Below the pieces are notes generated by a model. It ran no database searches. It was not told where the DNA came from and saw only the letters and a program-made list of their open reading frames with translations. Of a stretch of DNA of 64,000 bases, positions 44,529 through 53,969 are shown one piece after another (position 1 is the stretch's first letter; each line of letters opens with the position of its first letter). Origin of the DNA: Actinomadura hallensis (GTDB taxonomy: Bacteria > Actinomycetota > Actinomycetes > Streptosporangiales > Streptosporangiaceae); the NCBI RefSeq assembly GCF_006716765.1, contig NZ_VFPO01000001.1:1240001-1304000 (forward strand), in the 5' to 3' direction. The position numbers were made by a program, and so were the translations under genes.

Positions 44529-46167
44529 GGGCGCTCCTGGCAGGTGTCGTGTCGGGGGACGGCGGGGCGTCGGGGCCCGCGGGGCCGTGCGCGGCGCGGC
44601 CGCGCCTCCCCGGCAGCAGGGAGGCGAAGGCGGTCAGGGACAGCCGCTCGCGGCCGGCCCACAGTAGGGCAAAGTACAGGATCGCGCCCGGGACCAGCGC
44701 ACACGCGAGGGCGACGGGGCTGGAACCGGCCGCGAGCCGGACGGCCAGCGGCAGCGCCCCGAAGCTCAGCAGCGCCGCGCCGCCGGCCCAGAACAGGCCC
44801 GCGCTCGCCGGGGACATCCCGAGGATCCGGCGGACCTGGAACAGGGCGAGCAGGGTCCGCGCGAGCAGCCCGCACGCCCGCGCCAGCGCCGCGCCCGCGA
44901 TCCCGAGCCACGGGATCAGCAGCACGTTCAGCACCAGGTTGACGGTGAGCGCGGTGCCCTGGTTGACCAGGCTCAGCCCGCTGCGGCCCGCCATCAGCAG
45001 CATCACGTCGCGGGCCCCGGTCGCGGTCGCCACCAGCATCGCCATCGCGAGGATCACCGTGGCGGCCTCCCCGGACCCGGCGTAGCCGGGGCCGAAGGCG
45101 GCCAGGTAGACCGGCGCGCCGACGGCGACCGACAGGTGCACCGGCCACGCCAGCGCGAGGTTCCACGACGCGCACACCGCGAAGATCCGCTGCGCGCCGG
45201 CCCGGTCGGCGAGGGCCAGCAGCCGGCTGACGGCGGGCTGCATGACGTTCTGCACGGCCTGCGTGGCGAGCTGGCTGATCACGATGAACCGGGTCGCGGC
45301 GGTGTAGATCGCCGCCTCGCGGGGCGAGCTGAGCGCCGCGACGAGCACGATGTCGGCGCGCTGGAACGCCGTCTGGCAGATCTGCGCGAACGCGCGGGGC
45401 GCGGTGAACCGCCAGAACTCGCCCGCCAGCCGCCGCCACCCGGTCGCCGCGGCGTCCCCGGCGGACGGGCCGGAGGCGGCGGCGGTCGAGGCGGCGGGCG
45501 GGGCGGCGGGACCGTCCGCGCGGCTGATCCGCAGGTACCACGCCGCGGCGATCAGCAGGCACGGCAGGTAGGGCGCGGCCCAGGCCAGCGCGAGCCAGAC
45601 GGCGCCGTCGGCCAGCACCGCGGCCGCGACCACCCCGGCGACCTGGAGGGTCTGCCGCAGGATCTTGTCGACGAGGACGGTCGGCCGCATCGAGCCGTAC
45701 CCGCGGGTCGCCGCGAGCAGCGCGTCCTGGGCGGCGGCGACGGGCAGGAACACCGCCAGCACCCGCACCATGGCGGCGGCCTCGCCGGTGTCGCCCGCGC
45801 CGACCTTGCCCGCCGTCCACGCCGCCGTGGCCAGCAGGACGAGCCCGGCGACGGTCGCCGTCGCGACGACCGGGACCAGCGCCACCGGGACCGTCCGGCG
45901 CGCCGCGGCGCGGTCGCCGAGCGCGAGGTGCCGCGGCACCCACCGCAGCAGCCCGGCGTCGGTGCCGAGCCACGAGACCGCCTGCAGGATGATGAACAGC
46001 GACGTCGCCGCGAAGAACACGCCCGCGACGCGCTGCGAGTACAGCTGCGCGACCAGGAAGACCAGCGCGAGGCCCTGCACGCCGGCGACGGCGGCGCCCA
46101 CCAGGTTGAGGGCGCCGCCCCTGGCCAGTCTGTTCAGGTTGGGGCCGCTCGACTCAGGGGGCGGCAT
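44515..46167 (-). CDS. Wzx-type polysaccharide flippase
   Basis: A 550-residue membrane protein with about 14 hydrophobic helices of the MATE/MOP superfamily (polysaccharide biosynthesis protein), which flips undecaprenyl-linked repeat units across the membrane. The N-terminal entry helix LARGGALNLVGAAVAGVQGL is typical. A loop of Ala/Ser/Pro near 235-265 interrupts the middle. The start ATG at 46167 lies within the last codons of the Wzz-like gene (14-bp overlap); the far upstream frame belongs to other genes' shadows. Together with the Wzy-like and Wzz-like proteins it makes a Wzx/Wzy-dependent pathway. Confidence 0.9.
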   Translation of the reverse strand: MPPPESSGPNLNRLARGGALNLVGAAVAGVQGLALVFLVAQLYSQRVAGVFFAATSLFIILQAVSWLGTDAGLLRWVPRHLALGDRAAARRTVPVALVPVVATATVAGLVLLATAAWTAGKVGAGDTGEAAAMVRVLAVFLPVAAAQDALLAATRGYGSMRPTVLVDKILRQTLQVAGVVAAAVLADGAVWLALAWAAPYLPCLLIAAAWYLRISRADGPAAPPAASTAAASGPSAGDAAATGWRRLAGEFWRFTAPRAFAQICQTAFQRADIVLVAALSSPREAAIYTAATRFIVISQLATQAVQNVMQPAVSRLLALADRAGAQRIFAVCASWNLALAWPVHLSVAVGAPVYLAAFGPGYAGSGEAATVILAMAMLVATATGARDVMLLMAGRSGLSLVNQGTALTVNLVLNVLLIPWLGIAGAALARACGLLARTLLALFQVRRILGMSPASAGLFWAGGAALLSFGALPLAVRLAAGSSPVALACALVPGAILYFALLWAGRERLSLTAFASLLPGRRGRAAHGPAGPDAPPSPDTTPARSAHAGN

Positions 46168-48376
46168 GCCGCCCGGCCTTGTCCGCCTTCTTGGCGTAGC
46201 GCGGCACCACGTCCGCCGTCTCGACGGACGCGCCCTCCGGCGGGTCCGTCGGGAGCTCCGGCGGCATGTACCGCGAGACGTCCTCCTGTGTCCGCGTCGA
46301 GGCCGACTCCAGCGCGGCCTCGGTCTCGGCCTGCTCGCCGGCGGCCGGGAGGCCGCCGGGCGGGGCGGGGTCGGCGGGGTCGGCGGGCTCCGCCGGCCGC
46401 GACCTGGTGGAGCGCCGCCGCGCCGACCCGGAGGCGCCCGGCGCGGTGCCCCGGGGGACGTCCGCCGGCGCGACCGGCTTCGGCGCGACCGGTTTGCCCG
46501 GCCCCGTGGGCGGCTCCAGCGTCGGCGGCGTGCTGCGCCGCCCGCCGCCGGGCGCGGCGGCGCGCCGCGAGCCGGACTGCCGGGGCTGCCGGGACCCGCC
46601 CTGCCGCCCCTCCCCGGACCGCGGCTGCGGCTTGATCTGCGGCAGCGCCTGGGTGGTGAGGGACGCGGGGTCGGCACCGGCGCGGTCGTCCTCCTCGCGC
46701 CGCCGGTTCGACCAGTAGGCGTCGTCGGCGGCGGGATCGGGGCGCCGGCCGTCCTCGGGCTGCTCGTCGGCCCAGCCGAGGGAGGGCTCAGCGGCGCCGC
46801 GGGGCTCGGCGGTGCGCGGTTCGGGCGCGCGCGGTTCGGGGGCGCGCGTCTCGGCGCCGCGCGGCGGGCGTGCCTGCCGCGACGGGGCCGGACGCGCCTG
46901 CCTTCCCCCGCGCGGCTCCGGCGGCTCCAGCAGGGCGCCGAGCACGGTGACCCCGGCGCGTTCGGCCTCCACGTACGCCTGGCGCAGCTCCTCCCGGGTC
47001 GTGACGCCCTGGATGACCACGAGGACGACCGCGTCCATGAACGTGCACAGCGCCTGCGCGTCGGCGTCGTGCAGGCTCGCGGCGTTGACGACGAGGTACT
47101 CGCTGCGGCGGCGCAGCACCTTCACGGTCTCGCGCATGCGCGGGCCGCTGAACCGGTGCGCGGCCTCCACCGCGCGCGGGCCGCGCGGCAGCAGCCGCAG
47201 CTGGGAGTCGGTGTGGATCAGCAGGGTCGCCGGGTCGGTGCCGCTGAGCAGCGTGTCCGACAGACCCTTGCCGGGCCGCGCGCCGAACAGCCCGGACATG
47301 TCGGCGTCCTCGGTGGTCGCGTCGATCATGATGGTCTTGGCGCCGGCGAACGCGAGCGACACCGCGAGGTTGGCGCTGGCGAGCCGGGCGCTGCCGCCCG
47401 GCGTGGCGCTGGTGACCAGCAGCGCGACCGGGGTCTGCGGCGCGGTCGCCACGACCGCGGCGCGCAGCCGCCGGTAGGCCTCGCCCGCCGGGCTCTTGGG
47501 GGCGCTGACCAGGGCGAGGGAGTCGCCGGCCGGGCCGCCCGGGGGGATGGTGGACAGCGCCCGGACGCCGAGGCCCTCGACCGCCTCGGCGTTGCGCAGC
47601 CGCTGGTTCAGCCGCTCCCGCAGCAGGATGATCACGAACCCGGCGAGCAGCCCGAGGACCAGGCCGCCGACGCCGAACATCGCCTTGCGGATGATGCCCG
47701 GCCCGCCCGGCGCGTCCGCCGGGGTGATGACCTGGCCGGGGTCGAGCGGGGTGCTGGCGATGTCGTTGGCCTGCTCGTCGATCACGCCGAGCTGGTTGGT
47801 GTAGGCGGTGACGCGCTGCTGCAGGGTGGCGCGCTGGGAGCCGGTGGACCTCGCCAGCTCCTGGTTGGCCTGGGTCAGCAGCCGCTCGACCTTGCTGGCC
47901 TGCGTCTTCAGCTTGGAGAGCTGGTTGTTCACCACGCCCTGGGCGCGCTGCGTGCGGTACTCCAGGTAGGCGTCGGCGAACGCCTGCGCCCCGGCGCGGG
48001 CCTTCGACGAGCTCGTGGTGGTGTAGGTGAGGTTGAGCACCTGCGTGTTGGGCGGGACGGAGACCTCGACCTCGCCCTCGGGCTCGTGCCCCAGCTTCTT
48101 CTCGACGATCTTTGCGACCCCGTCGGTGGAGACGAGCTGCGCCTCCGTCTGCAGGTTCACCAGGTCGTCGCCGCGGCCCTCGGGCGAGTACGGGTTGCCC
48201 TCCAGCGGGCTGACCAGCACGGTCGCCGTCGCCTTGTACGGGGGCGGCACGGCGATCTCGAAGGCTATTCCGGCGCCCACGCCGAGGACTCCGAGGGCGA
48301 TCAGCGCCGCCAGGTAGCGCCGGGCCAGGGACAGCAGCTGCCCGCCCTGCGGGTCGGCCGTCTGGTCAGCTCCCAC
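46154..48376 (-). CDS. Wzz/BY-kinase-like polysaccharide co-polymerase, decayed Walker A
   Basis: A 740-residue protein with a Wzz chain-length domain: helix 1 (YLAALIALGVLGVGAGIAF), an extracytoplasmic coiled-coil region, helix 2 near residue 230 (FGVGGLVLGLLAGFVIILL). A CpsD-like cytoplasmic domain follows (about 270-490). Where a kinase has GxGKS/T, this has TPGGSARLASANL, lacking the Lys; IMIDATTEDAD stands at Walker A'. No Tyr cluster ends the chain; instead there is a Pro/Arg-rich tail of about 230 residues. It is probably a pseudokinase controlling polymer length. The GTG at 48376 follows AGGGGGA; an ATG at 48391 adds five residues. Confidence 0.87.
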   Translation of the reverse strand: MGADQTADPQGGQLLSLARRYLAALIALGVLGVGAGIAFEIAVPPPYKATATVLVSPLEGNPYSPEGRGDDLVNLQTEAQLVSTDGVAKIVEKKLGHEPEGEVEVSVPPNTQVLNLTYTTTSSSKARAGAQAFADAYLEYRTQRAQGVVNNQLSKLKTQASKVERLLTQANQELARSTGSQRATLQQRVTAYTNQLGVIDEQANDIASTPLDPGQVITPADAPGGPGIIRKAMFGVGGLVLGLLAGFVIILLRERLNQRLRNAEAVEGLGVRALSTIPPGGPAGDSLALVSAPKSPAGEAYRRLRAAVVATAPQTPVALLVTSATPGGSARLASANLAVSLAFAGAKTIMIDATTEDADMSGLFGARPGKGLSDTLLSGTDPATLLIHTDSQLRLLPRGPRAVEAAHRFSGPRMRETVKVLRRRSEYLVVNAASLHDADAQALCTFMDAVVLVVIQGVTTREELRQAYVEAERAGVTVLGALLEPPEPRGGRQARPAPSRQARPPRGAETRAPEPRAPEPRTAEPRGAAEPSLGWADEQPEDGRRPDPAADDAYWSNRRREEDDRAGADPASLTTQALPQIKPQPRSGEGRQGGSRQPRQSGSRRAAAPGGGRRSTPPTLEPPTGPGKPVAPKPVAPADVPRGTAPGASGSARRRSTRSRPAEPADPADPAPPGGLPAAGEQAETEAALESASTRTQEDVSRYMPPELPTDPPEGASVETADVVPRYAKKADKAGRHAAP

Positions 48377-48465
48377 GACGATCCCCCTCATCAGTCCGGG
48401 TCGTGATTGCCGGAAAGTTCATCACGACTTTAACCGCGCGTTGCGCGGGGACGGTTCCGTTCATC

Positions 48466-49959
48466 TCAACCTCGTCCGGGAGCGGTGGCTCTGGCTGGGG
48501 TGCGGTCGGGCGGCGGGGGCCGGTCGGCTCGCCGCCTCGGGGCGGTGGGCGGGGGACCGCCCGGGGCGGGGGCGGTCAGCACGATGACGCGCGCGGGGTT
48601 CGCGGACTGGTCCAGGGCCAGCACGCCGCTCGCGACCTCGCGGTCGACCGCCCGGCCGCGTTCCGCCACGACCAGGGTCAGGTCGCTGGCGGCGGCCGCG
48701 GCGATGGTGTCGGCGCCGTTGATGTCGGGTGTGGTGATGATCACGATGCGCGACTCGCGGCCGGCCCGGTCGACCGCCCGGGTCAGCTGCCGGTCGTCGT
48801 CGCTGCGCACGAGCCGGACCGTGAACGCGCGGCGGGCGTGCGCGGCGCGCGGCGGCTCGACGGGGCCCTCCCCGTCGGCGGCGATGCGCAGCACGGTCGT
48901 CGCCGAGCCGCCCTCGGTGCACAGCTCGGCCAGCTCGTAGGCCAGTGCGACGCCGGCGGAGGCGGGGACGCCGGTGACGAGCACCGTGGTGGCCTCGGCG
49001 TCGAAGACCAGGTTGCGGAGCCTGCGGCACACCTCGCGGTGGCCGCCGCCCAGCGTCGGCGCCTCCACCATGATCGGCAGCCGGGTGTGCAGCCGGACGT
49101 CGGCGGGCCGCCGGATGCGGCGCGGCCGCCTCTCGCGCACCAGCACGTACCCGACCCACGCCAGCAGCCCCACGCCGATCCCGGAGGCGCCCGCGACGTC
49201 GCGTCCGCGGTCGTCGCGCACCCGGGGCAGCGACGCGGCCCGCAGCACCTCGCCCGGCTGCTCCTCCTTGCTCTTGGAGGCGGCGATCTTGCGTTCCACC
49301 TCGCGGATCTGCTTCACGATCGCCTGCCGGCGGGTGCGGGCGGTGACCCGGCGCAGCTCGTCCGCGTCGCCGGGCAGCGCCCTCAGCTGCTTCCTGAGCA
49401 GGACGAGGTTCTGCTCCAGCGCCTCGCGGTTGCGCGTCTGGATCCGGCCGAGCACCTGCCTGCGCAGCGTCAGGTACGCGTCGGCGACGACCTCGGCGCC
49501 CTTCCGCGCGGTCGCCGGCGTCCCCGCCCGGACGGCGATCGTCAGCACGTGCGTGCCGGTCGGCACCGTCAGGCCGACGCGCTCGCGGAGCTCGTCGTGC
49601 GGGGCGTCGAACCCCGGCTGCTTCGCCAGCTCGCCGAGCACCTCGTCCGACCACACGAGCTGGGCCTCGGTGTCCATCGTGGTCTCGCGGGGGTTCCGCG
49701 GGTTCAGGTCGAGCGCGGAGCCGATGGTGATGCCCGGGTGCAGCGCGACCGGCGGCGCCAGCACCGAGATCTGCGAGGTGTAGGTCGCCGGGGTCAGCGC
49801 GACCTTCACGGCGCCGAGCGCGGCGCCGACCAGGACCGCGATCACCAGGGCCGTCAGGTTCCGCCGGACGGCGCCGACGAACCGGGTGACGGGGATCGAG
49901 TCCGGTGCGAGCGGCGGTTCCGCCTGCACGCTGGACGGCCCCAGGGTGCGCTTGTTCAT
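48466..49959 (-). CDS. Second Wzz/BY-kinase-like protein, decayed ATP site
   Basis: A 497-residue protein of the same plan as its downstream neighbour: helix 1 (LTALVIAVLVGAALGAVKVAL) near residue 35, an extracytoplasmic coiled coil (about 150-240, RNREALEQNLVLLRKQLRAL), helix 2 near 280 (GASGIGVGLLAWVGYVLV) and a shortened ATPase-like domain. Its P-loop position reads VLVTGVPASAGVALA, without Lys or Ser/Thr. The last 40 residues are Pro/Arg-rich. Two such paralogues in tandem suggest a hetero-oligomeric co-polymerase. ATG at 49959; 24 bp after the sulfotransferase gene. Confidence 0.85.
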   Translation of the reverse strand: MNKRTLGPSSVQAEPPLAPDSIPVTRFVGAVRRNLTALVIAVLVGAALGAVKVALTPATYTSQISVLAPPVALHPGITIGSALDLNPRNPRETTMDTEAQLVWSDEVLGELAKQPGFDAPHDELRERVGLTVPTGTHVLTIAVRAGTPATARKGAEVVADAYLTLRRQVLGRIQTRNREALEQNLVLLRKQLRALPGDADELRRVTARTRRQAIVKQIREVERKIAASKSKEEQPGEVLRAASLPRVRDDRGRDVAGASGIGVGLLAWVGYVLVRERRPRRIRRPADVRLHTRLPIMVEAPTLGGGHREVCRRLRNLVFDAEATTVLVTGVPASAGVALAYELAELCTEGGSATTVLRIAADGEGPVEPPRAAHARRAFTVRLVRSDDDRQLTRAVDRAGRESRIVIITTPDINGADTIAAAAASDLTLVVAERGRAVDREVASGVLALDQSANPARVIVLTAPAPGGPPPTAPRRRADRPPPPDRTPARATAPGRG

Positions 49960-49983
49960 CGCCGTCCCATGTCCATCGCCGGC

Positions 49984-50877
49984 CTACCGGGCTCCCGTCC
50001 GCCGCCACGCGGGCTCGTGGCCGAGGAGCGCGGCGAGCTTGTCGTCGTGGGGCGCGAAGTGGTCGGCGAGGCGCCGCTGCAGGTGGTCCGGCAGCGGGGA
50101 CCCCGGCCGGGCGTTGTGCCGCTCGAATCTGGCGGGCCGCCACTGCGGCAGGCCGAGGAACTCCAGGATCGCGTCGTAGCAGTGCTCGGGCTCGGCGAAG
50201 AAGTCCTCCGCGAACAGCACCAGGACCCGCTCCCGCCCGAACAGCTCGAACAGCCGCTCGATCTGTTCGGCGTACTGGCCGCGGTCCACGTAGGAGTGGT
50301 GGCGGTGGCTGTGGCTGACGTACGCCGGGTCGGCCTTGATCTTCTCGACCTCCCCGGCGAGCCGCTCGGGCTCCAGGTCGAGCGCCCGCTCGAACGGCTC
50401 GGTCTCGAACCCGCGGGCGAGCTCGTGCTTGTGCGCGGAGTAGGCGCGGATCACCGGGTCGCGCAGCAGGACGATCAGCTTCACGCCCGGCAGGTCGCGG
50501 GCGATCCGCTCCGGCGCCAGCGGATGGTGCATGTAGTAGCCGGCGGACTCGAACGCCAGCGGGGCCGTCCCCTCCGGGAAGCCCGCCGACGCGACCCGGC
50601 GCTCGGCGCGCGACCGGGTCGGGAAGTGCCCCCGGTACCAGGACATGCCGCGCGTGTAGTTGACGTCGAAGTAGTGCACGCCCTTGTGGAAGTTCGGCTG
50701 GACGATCGCCGGATGCTCCGCCAGCGCCCGGAACAGCGACGTGGTGCCGCCGCGCTGCGTTCCGACCATGAGGAAGTCCGGCAGCATCCGGGCGCCCGCG
50801 GTCAGCCGCCCGCCGGCGCGGGTGGCCGCGCGGCCGGCCTCCTTGACCCATTGCGGGGCGTCACGGCGCGAGATCAC
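49984..50877 (-). CDS. PAPS-dependent sulfotransferase
   Basis: A 297-residue enzyme that transfers the sulfuryl group of PAPS to a hydroxyl or amine acceptor. The 5'-phosphosulfate loop is MVGTQRGGTTSLFRAL near residue 37 and the 3'-phosphate-binding motif is LIVLLRDPVIRAYSAHKHE near 124; both match the Sulfotransfer_1/3 family. Catalytic His candidates lie at HKGVHYFD near 67. It is soluble, so it acts on the lipid-linked repeat unit or nucleotide sugar inside the cell. GTG at 50877 overlaps the phosphotransferase stop (GTGA). With cysDNC and cysQ nearby, this argues for a sulfated polymer. Confidence 0.9.
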   Translation of the reverse strand: MISRRDAPQWVKEAGRAATRAGGRLTAGARMLPDFLMVGTQRGGTTSLFRALAEHPAIVQPNFHKGVHYFDVNYTRGMSWYRGHFPTRSRAERRVASAGFPEGTAPLAFESAGYYMHHPLAPERIARDLPGVKLIVLLRDPVIRAYSAHKHELARGFETEPFERALDLEPERLAGEVEKIKADPAYVSHSHRHHSYVDRGQYAEQIERLFELFGRERVLVLFAEDFFAEPEHCYDAILEFLGLPQWRPARFERHNARPGSPLPDHLQRRLADHFAPHDDKLAALLGHEPAWRRTGAR

Positions 50878-52124
50878 GGGTTCCTCCCGGAGTCGGTCTG
50901 CGGTGGGTTCGAGTACAGCAGGTCGAGCAGGCGCTCGGCGTCGGCGCGCAGCGGCCCGCCGATCGGCTCCTGGGCGGCCAGCAGGTAGCGGCGGCACAGC
51001 TCCAGGAGGTACAGGCGGACGGTCGCCTCCGCCGCGGCGCCGGTCGGCCCGAGCGGCTCCAGTATCGCCGCGGCGGTGGCCGGCCAGGTCGCGTAGGGCG
51101 GGCCGGACGCGGTGCGCATCGCCTCCTGCAGCCGGTAGTGCAGGAGGTCGAACCCGTTCGGGACGCCGAGGGCGAAGCGCTCCCAGTCCCACAGGCGGAG
51201 CACGCCGCGGTGCCAGGCCATGTTCCAGGGCGTCCAGTCGCCGTGCCAGGCGCCGAAGTCGAGGGGGAGGTCGCCGTGCGCCTTCCCGGTGCTCTCGACG
51301 ACCTCGCCGAACCGGTCGCGCCGGCCGCCGTCGAGGATGTCCGCGGGGCTCGCCGTCATCGCGTCCCAGAAGCCGCTGTCGCGCAGCGCGGCCCGCTCGA
51401 CGCCGCCGACCTCGAACAGGGCCCGCATCTCGTCCAGCGGCGCCTGCCCGCGGGGCCGCCAGCCGAGCGCGCCGGTCGGCAGCGCTTCGAGGACGAGCAG
51501 GTCGAGCCGGCCCCACGTCCCGTGGTGCAGCAGCCGGGGGACGTGCAGCCGGTTCCCGCCCGCGGGGCCGGGCAGCCGCACGTTGAGGTACTCCAGCGCG
51601 GCGGCCTCGCCGGCGAGCAGGCCGCGGGCGGTGCCGGTGTCGCCGACCTTGACGAACGCGACCGGCTCGCCGCGCGGCGACAGGACGTGCAGGATCGGCT
51701 TGCGGTTGGCGCGGGCGCTGCCGAGGCCGATGCCGACCACCACCTCGCGCCCGAGGAGCCCGGCGAGGTGGTCCTCGACCGACTCTCCGCCGCCGGTGAT
51801 CCGCACGCGGTCCTTCAGGGCGCGCTCCGGCAGCCCGGTGCGGACCGCGGCCGCGGCCAGCCCGCGCGAAAGACGCTGCCGCGGGCCGAGGTCGTGGCTG
51901 TACCGGCGCAGCGCCGCCGCCGCGGCGCGCGGCAGCCCGGCCGGCACCAGCAGGCGCGGCCGGCGGGCGTCCGGGAGGAACGCCAGCTCGCGGCGGGCGC
52001 CGTCCGACTCGCCGGGGGCGGCCGCCTCGACGCGCGCGCCGGGCCACAGGTCCCGGACGGCCTCGATCCAGGCGTCGCGCTCGTCGCCGCCCGCGGTCTC
52101 CGCTCCGCTCACCGGGCCGCTCAC
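50874..52124 (-). CDS. Aminoglycoside-phosphotransferase-like kinase
   Basis: A 416-residue protein with a C-terminal kinase-like fold: the catalytic loop WHGDWTPWNM near residue 276 and the metal-binding LWDWERF near 293 match APH/choline-kinase families; a Lys (AFVKVGDTG) near 165 may bind ATP. The N-terminal 120 residues are unassigned. In a polysaccharide operon it is more likely to phosphorylate a sugar or alcohol than an antibiotic. GTG at 52124 overlaps the Wzy-like stop (GTGA) and is preferred to the ATG at 52193. Substrate unknown. Confidence 0.8.
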   Translation of the reverse strand: MSGPVSGAETAGGDERDAWIEAVRDLWPGARVEAAAPGESDGARRELAFLPDARRPRLLVPAGLPRAAAAALRRYSHDLGPRQRLSRGLAAAAVRTGLPERALKDRVRITGGGESVEDHLAGLLGREVVVGIGLGSARANRKPILHVLSPRGEPVAFVKVGDTGTARGLLAGEAAALEYLNVRLPGPAGGNRLHVPRLLHHGTWGRLDLLVLEALPTGALGWRPRGQAPLDEMRALFEVGGVERAALRDSGFWDAMTASPADILDGGRRDRFGEVVESTGKAHGDLPLDFGAWHGDWTPWNMAWHRGVLRLWDWERFALGVPNGFDLLHYRLQEAMRTASGPPYATWPATAAAILEPLGPTGAAAEATVRLYLLELCRRYLLAAQEPIGGPLRADAERLLDLLYSNPPQTDSGRNP

Positions 52125-53515
52125 CGTCCCGTTCCCGCGGCGGGACGGGACGTGGCCGTGAGCCCGCCGCGGGCGTCGCGCCGGGCCCGCCACATCAGCG
52201 CGACCGCGATCATCACCGTGTACAGCGGTACCTCCACCATGTCGTAGGTGATCATGAACATTCCGCAGGCGATCAGGACCGCGCAGCCCGCCAGCGAGTA
52301 GGCGCCGCGGTCACGCCAGTGCCGCAGGAACCGGAGGGCGAAGAACGCGCAGAACGCGATCGTCCCGATCACTCCGTTGGCGAAGATCAGCAGCCACACG
52401 TGCCCCTGGGTGCCGAGCGGCGGCGACTCGCACGCCTTGCAGCCGACCTTCGCGCCGCCCGCCACCTGGCCGAGGTCGCCCTGCACGTCGCGGGTGGAGC
52501 CGAACCCGACCAGGGGCGAGCCGGTGAGGGCGCTGCGGGTGGTCTCCTCGGCGAGCATCGTGCGGCGGTTGTTGCTGTGCGGGTTCTCCAGCCGGTCCTG
52601 GACGAGGCCGGGCAGCGGGGACAGCGCCACGACGACCGCGCAGGCGGCGGCCATCCCCGCCGTCCAGGCGATCACTCTCGGCCCGCCGACCTGCAGGAGC
52701 TTGACGACCGCGAACAGCCCCATCATGCCGAGCGCCGCCCACAGGCCGCGGTTCAGCGAGTACACCACCGGCCACAGCGATGCGGCCAGGATGCCGAACG
52801 CGATCACGCGGCGGCGCGTCCCGGCGCGCACGACCCAGGTCAGCAGGAAGTACGGGAGGAAGAACGCGTAGGCGGCGCCCCAGGTGTTGGCGTAGGCGAA
52901 CGGCGCCATCGGCCGCGCCTGCTCGAACCCGAGGATCGTCTCCACGTCGGCGACCTTCGGATGGACGATGTCGCGGACGAACGAGTTCTCCGCCAGCCCC
53001 CTCGGCAGCATCATCTCCACCGGGGAGGTGAGCTGGATCGTGGGGAAGAACGAGCCGATCAGGCCGCCGACGGCCGTCACCACGAACATCAGGCCGAGCA
53101 GCCTGCCGATCCGGCCGGACGGCAGGTCGCGCTCGCTGAGGTTGCCGATGTACAGCAGGACGACGGTGAACGAGACGTACCAGGCGAGCCGCCAGCCGTA
53201 GACCAGCAGCCGGCTGAAGCCGCCGCCCGGCTCGGCGCCGGGGGCGTCCGCCCACAGCACCAGCACGCCGAGCACGACCCAGACCAGGAAGAACAGCCAG
53301 ATGCCGAAGCCGCTCGGCGCGACGAGGGTGCCGCGCCGCCGCCACAGCGTCACCGCCATCGGCACGGTCATGAGGAGCAGGACCACGTTGGCGAGGCCGA
53401 GCACCCACCACAGCGGGAAGGCGAGGAAGGCGACGCTGAGCGGCCAGCCAGGCTGCAGGCGCCACGGCAGCAGCCGCGGTGTCGCGAGGGGCGTGCTCCC
53501 CGCGATCCCTCGCAT
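52121..53515 (-). CDS. O-antigen ligase / Wzy-type polymerase
   Basis: A 464-residue integral membrane protein with about 12 helices and one large extracytoplasmic loop near residues 310-375 (the region of ENPHSNNRRTML and a Cys pair in VGCKACESP), the layout of Wzy polymerases and WaaL ligases. It would polymerise lipid-linked repeat units outside the membrane. The ATG at 53515 (MRGIAGSTP) is preferred; a TTG at 53524 adds three residues. It is the first gene of the eight-gene operon that continues to 41875. Polymerase and ligase cannot be told apart by sequence; context favours polymerase. Confidence 0.85.
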   Translation of the reverse strand: MRGIAGSTPLATPRLLPWRLQPGWPLSVAFLAFPLWWVLGLANVVLLLMTVPMAVTLWRRRGTLVAPSGFGIWLFFLVWVVLGVLVLWADAPGAEPGGGFSRLLVYGWRLAWYVSFTVVLLYIGNLSERDLPSGRIGRLLGLMFVVTAVGGLIGSFFPTIQLTSPVEMMLPRGLAENSFVRDIVHPKVADVETILGFEQARPMAPFAYANTWGAAYAFFLPYFLLTWVVRAGTRRRVIAFGILAASLWPVVYSLNRGLWAALGMMGLFAVVKLLQVGGPRVIAWTAGMAAACAVVVALSPLPGLVQDRLENPHSNNRRTMLAEETTRSALTGSPLVGFGSTRDVQGDLGQVAGGAKVGCKACESPPLGTQGHVWLLIFANGVIGTIAFCAFFALRFLRHWRDRGAYSLAGCAVLIACGMFMITYDMVEVPLYTVMIAVALMWRARRDARGGLTATSRPAAGTGR

Positions 53516-53969
53516 CCCGGTCAATCACCGCTCCGTTCCCGGCCGCGTTCCCCGGCCGCTCCCTCGATCCCGGCCGCCTCGATCCCGGCCCCGCCGCGCG
53601 GTCGCCGGCCGCGCCGGGAGCACCGTCCGCATCCGTGAAGGACGCACATCGTTGGAAGACGTCCGGCTCCCCGGCCGGGACGACACCGGCCGATGGCCAC
53701 CTCCGGCCACGGTCGCGAGTACTCCGGGAGGGCCGTACGAGCGTCCTTCCGAGGTGCGCAGCGTACCCAATGGGACGCGATGGACGGGGCTGCCGAACTG
53801 CGGGCCCGCCCACCGTACGACCCGGTCCGGCGCCGACTCGATGGTTGAAACCTAAACGTTAGGGATCCCATCGTCGTCGGCGGAGGGCCGCTCGTTACGC
53901 TTGCTCGGCGCCGGTCACCTTTGCGCGCACTTTACGACTGGCTTGCTTTCTAGATGCACGGAGGGGTCG
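53516..53969. other. Divergent promoter region of two surface operons
   Basis: This 454-bp gene-free stretch separates the Wzy-led operon (minus) from the large PKD protein (plus), so it should contain both promoters. I see an inverted CCTAA-N3-TTAGG at 53851-53863 within a locally AT-richer stretch, and the GGAGGGG ribosome site at 53960-53966. Open frames here are GC-rich shadows without family resemblance. No RNA gene or mobile element is evident. Confidence 0.5.

Noticed and set aside
46154..48376. Active BY-kinase (tyrosine autokinase).
   Set aside because: The Walker A Lys and the C-terminal Tyr cluster are missing, so it is described as kinase-like only.
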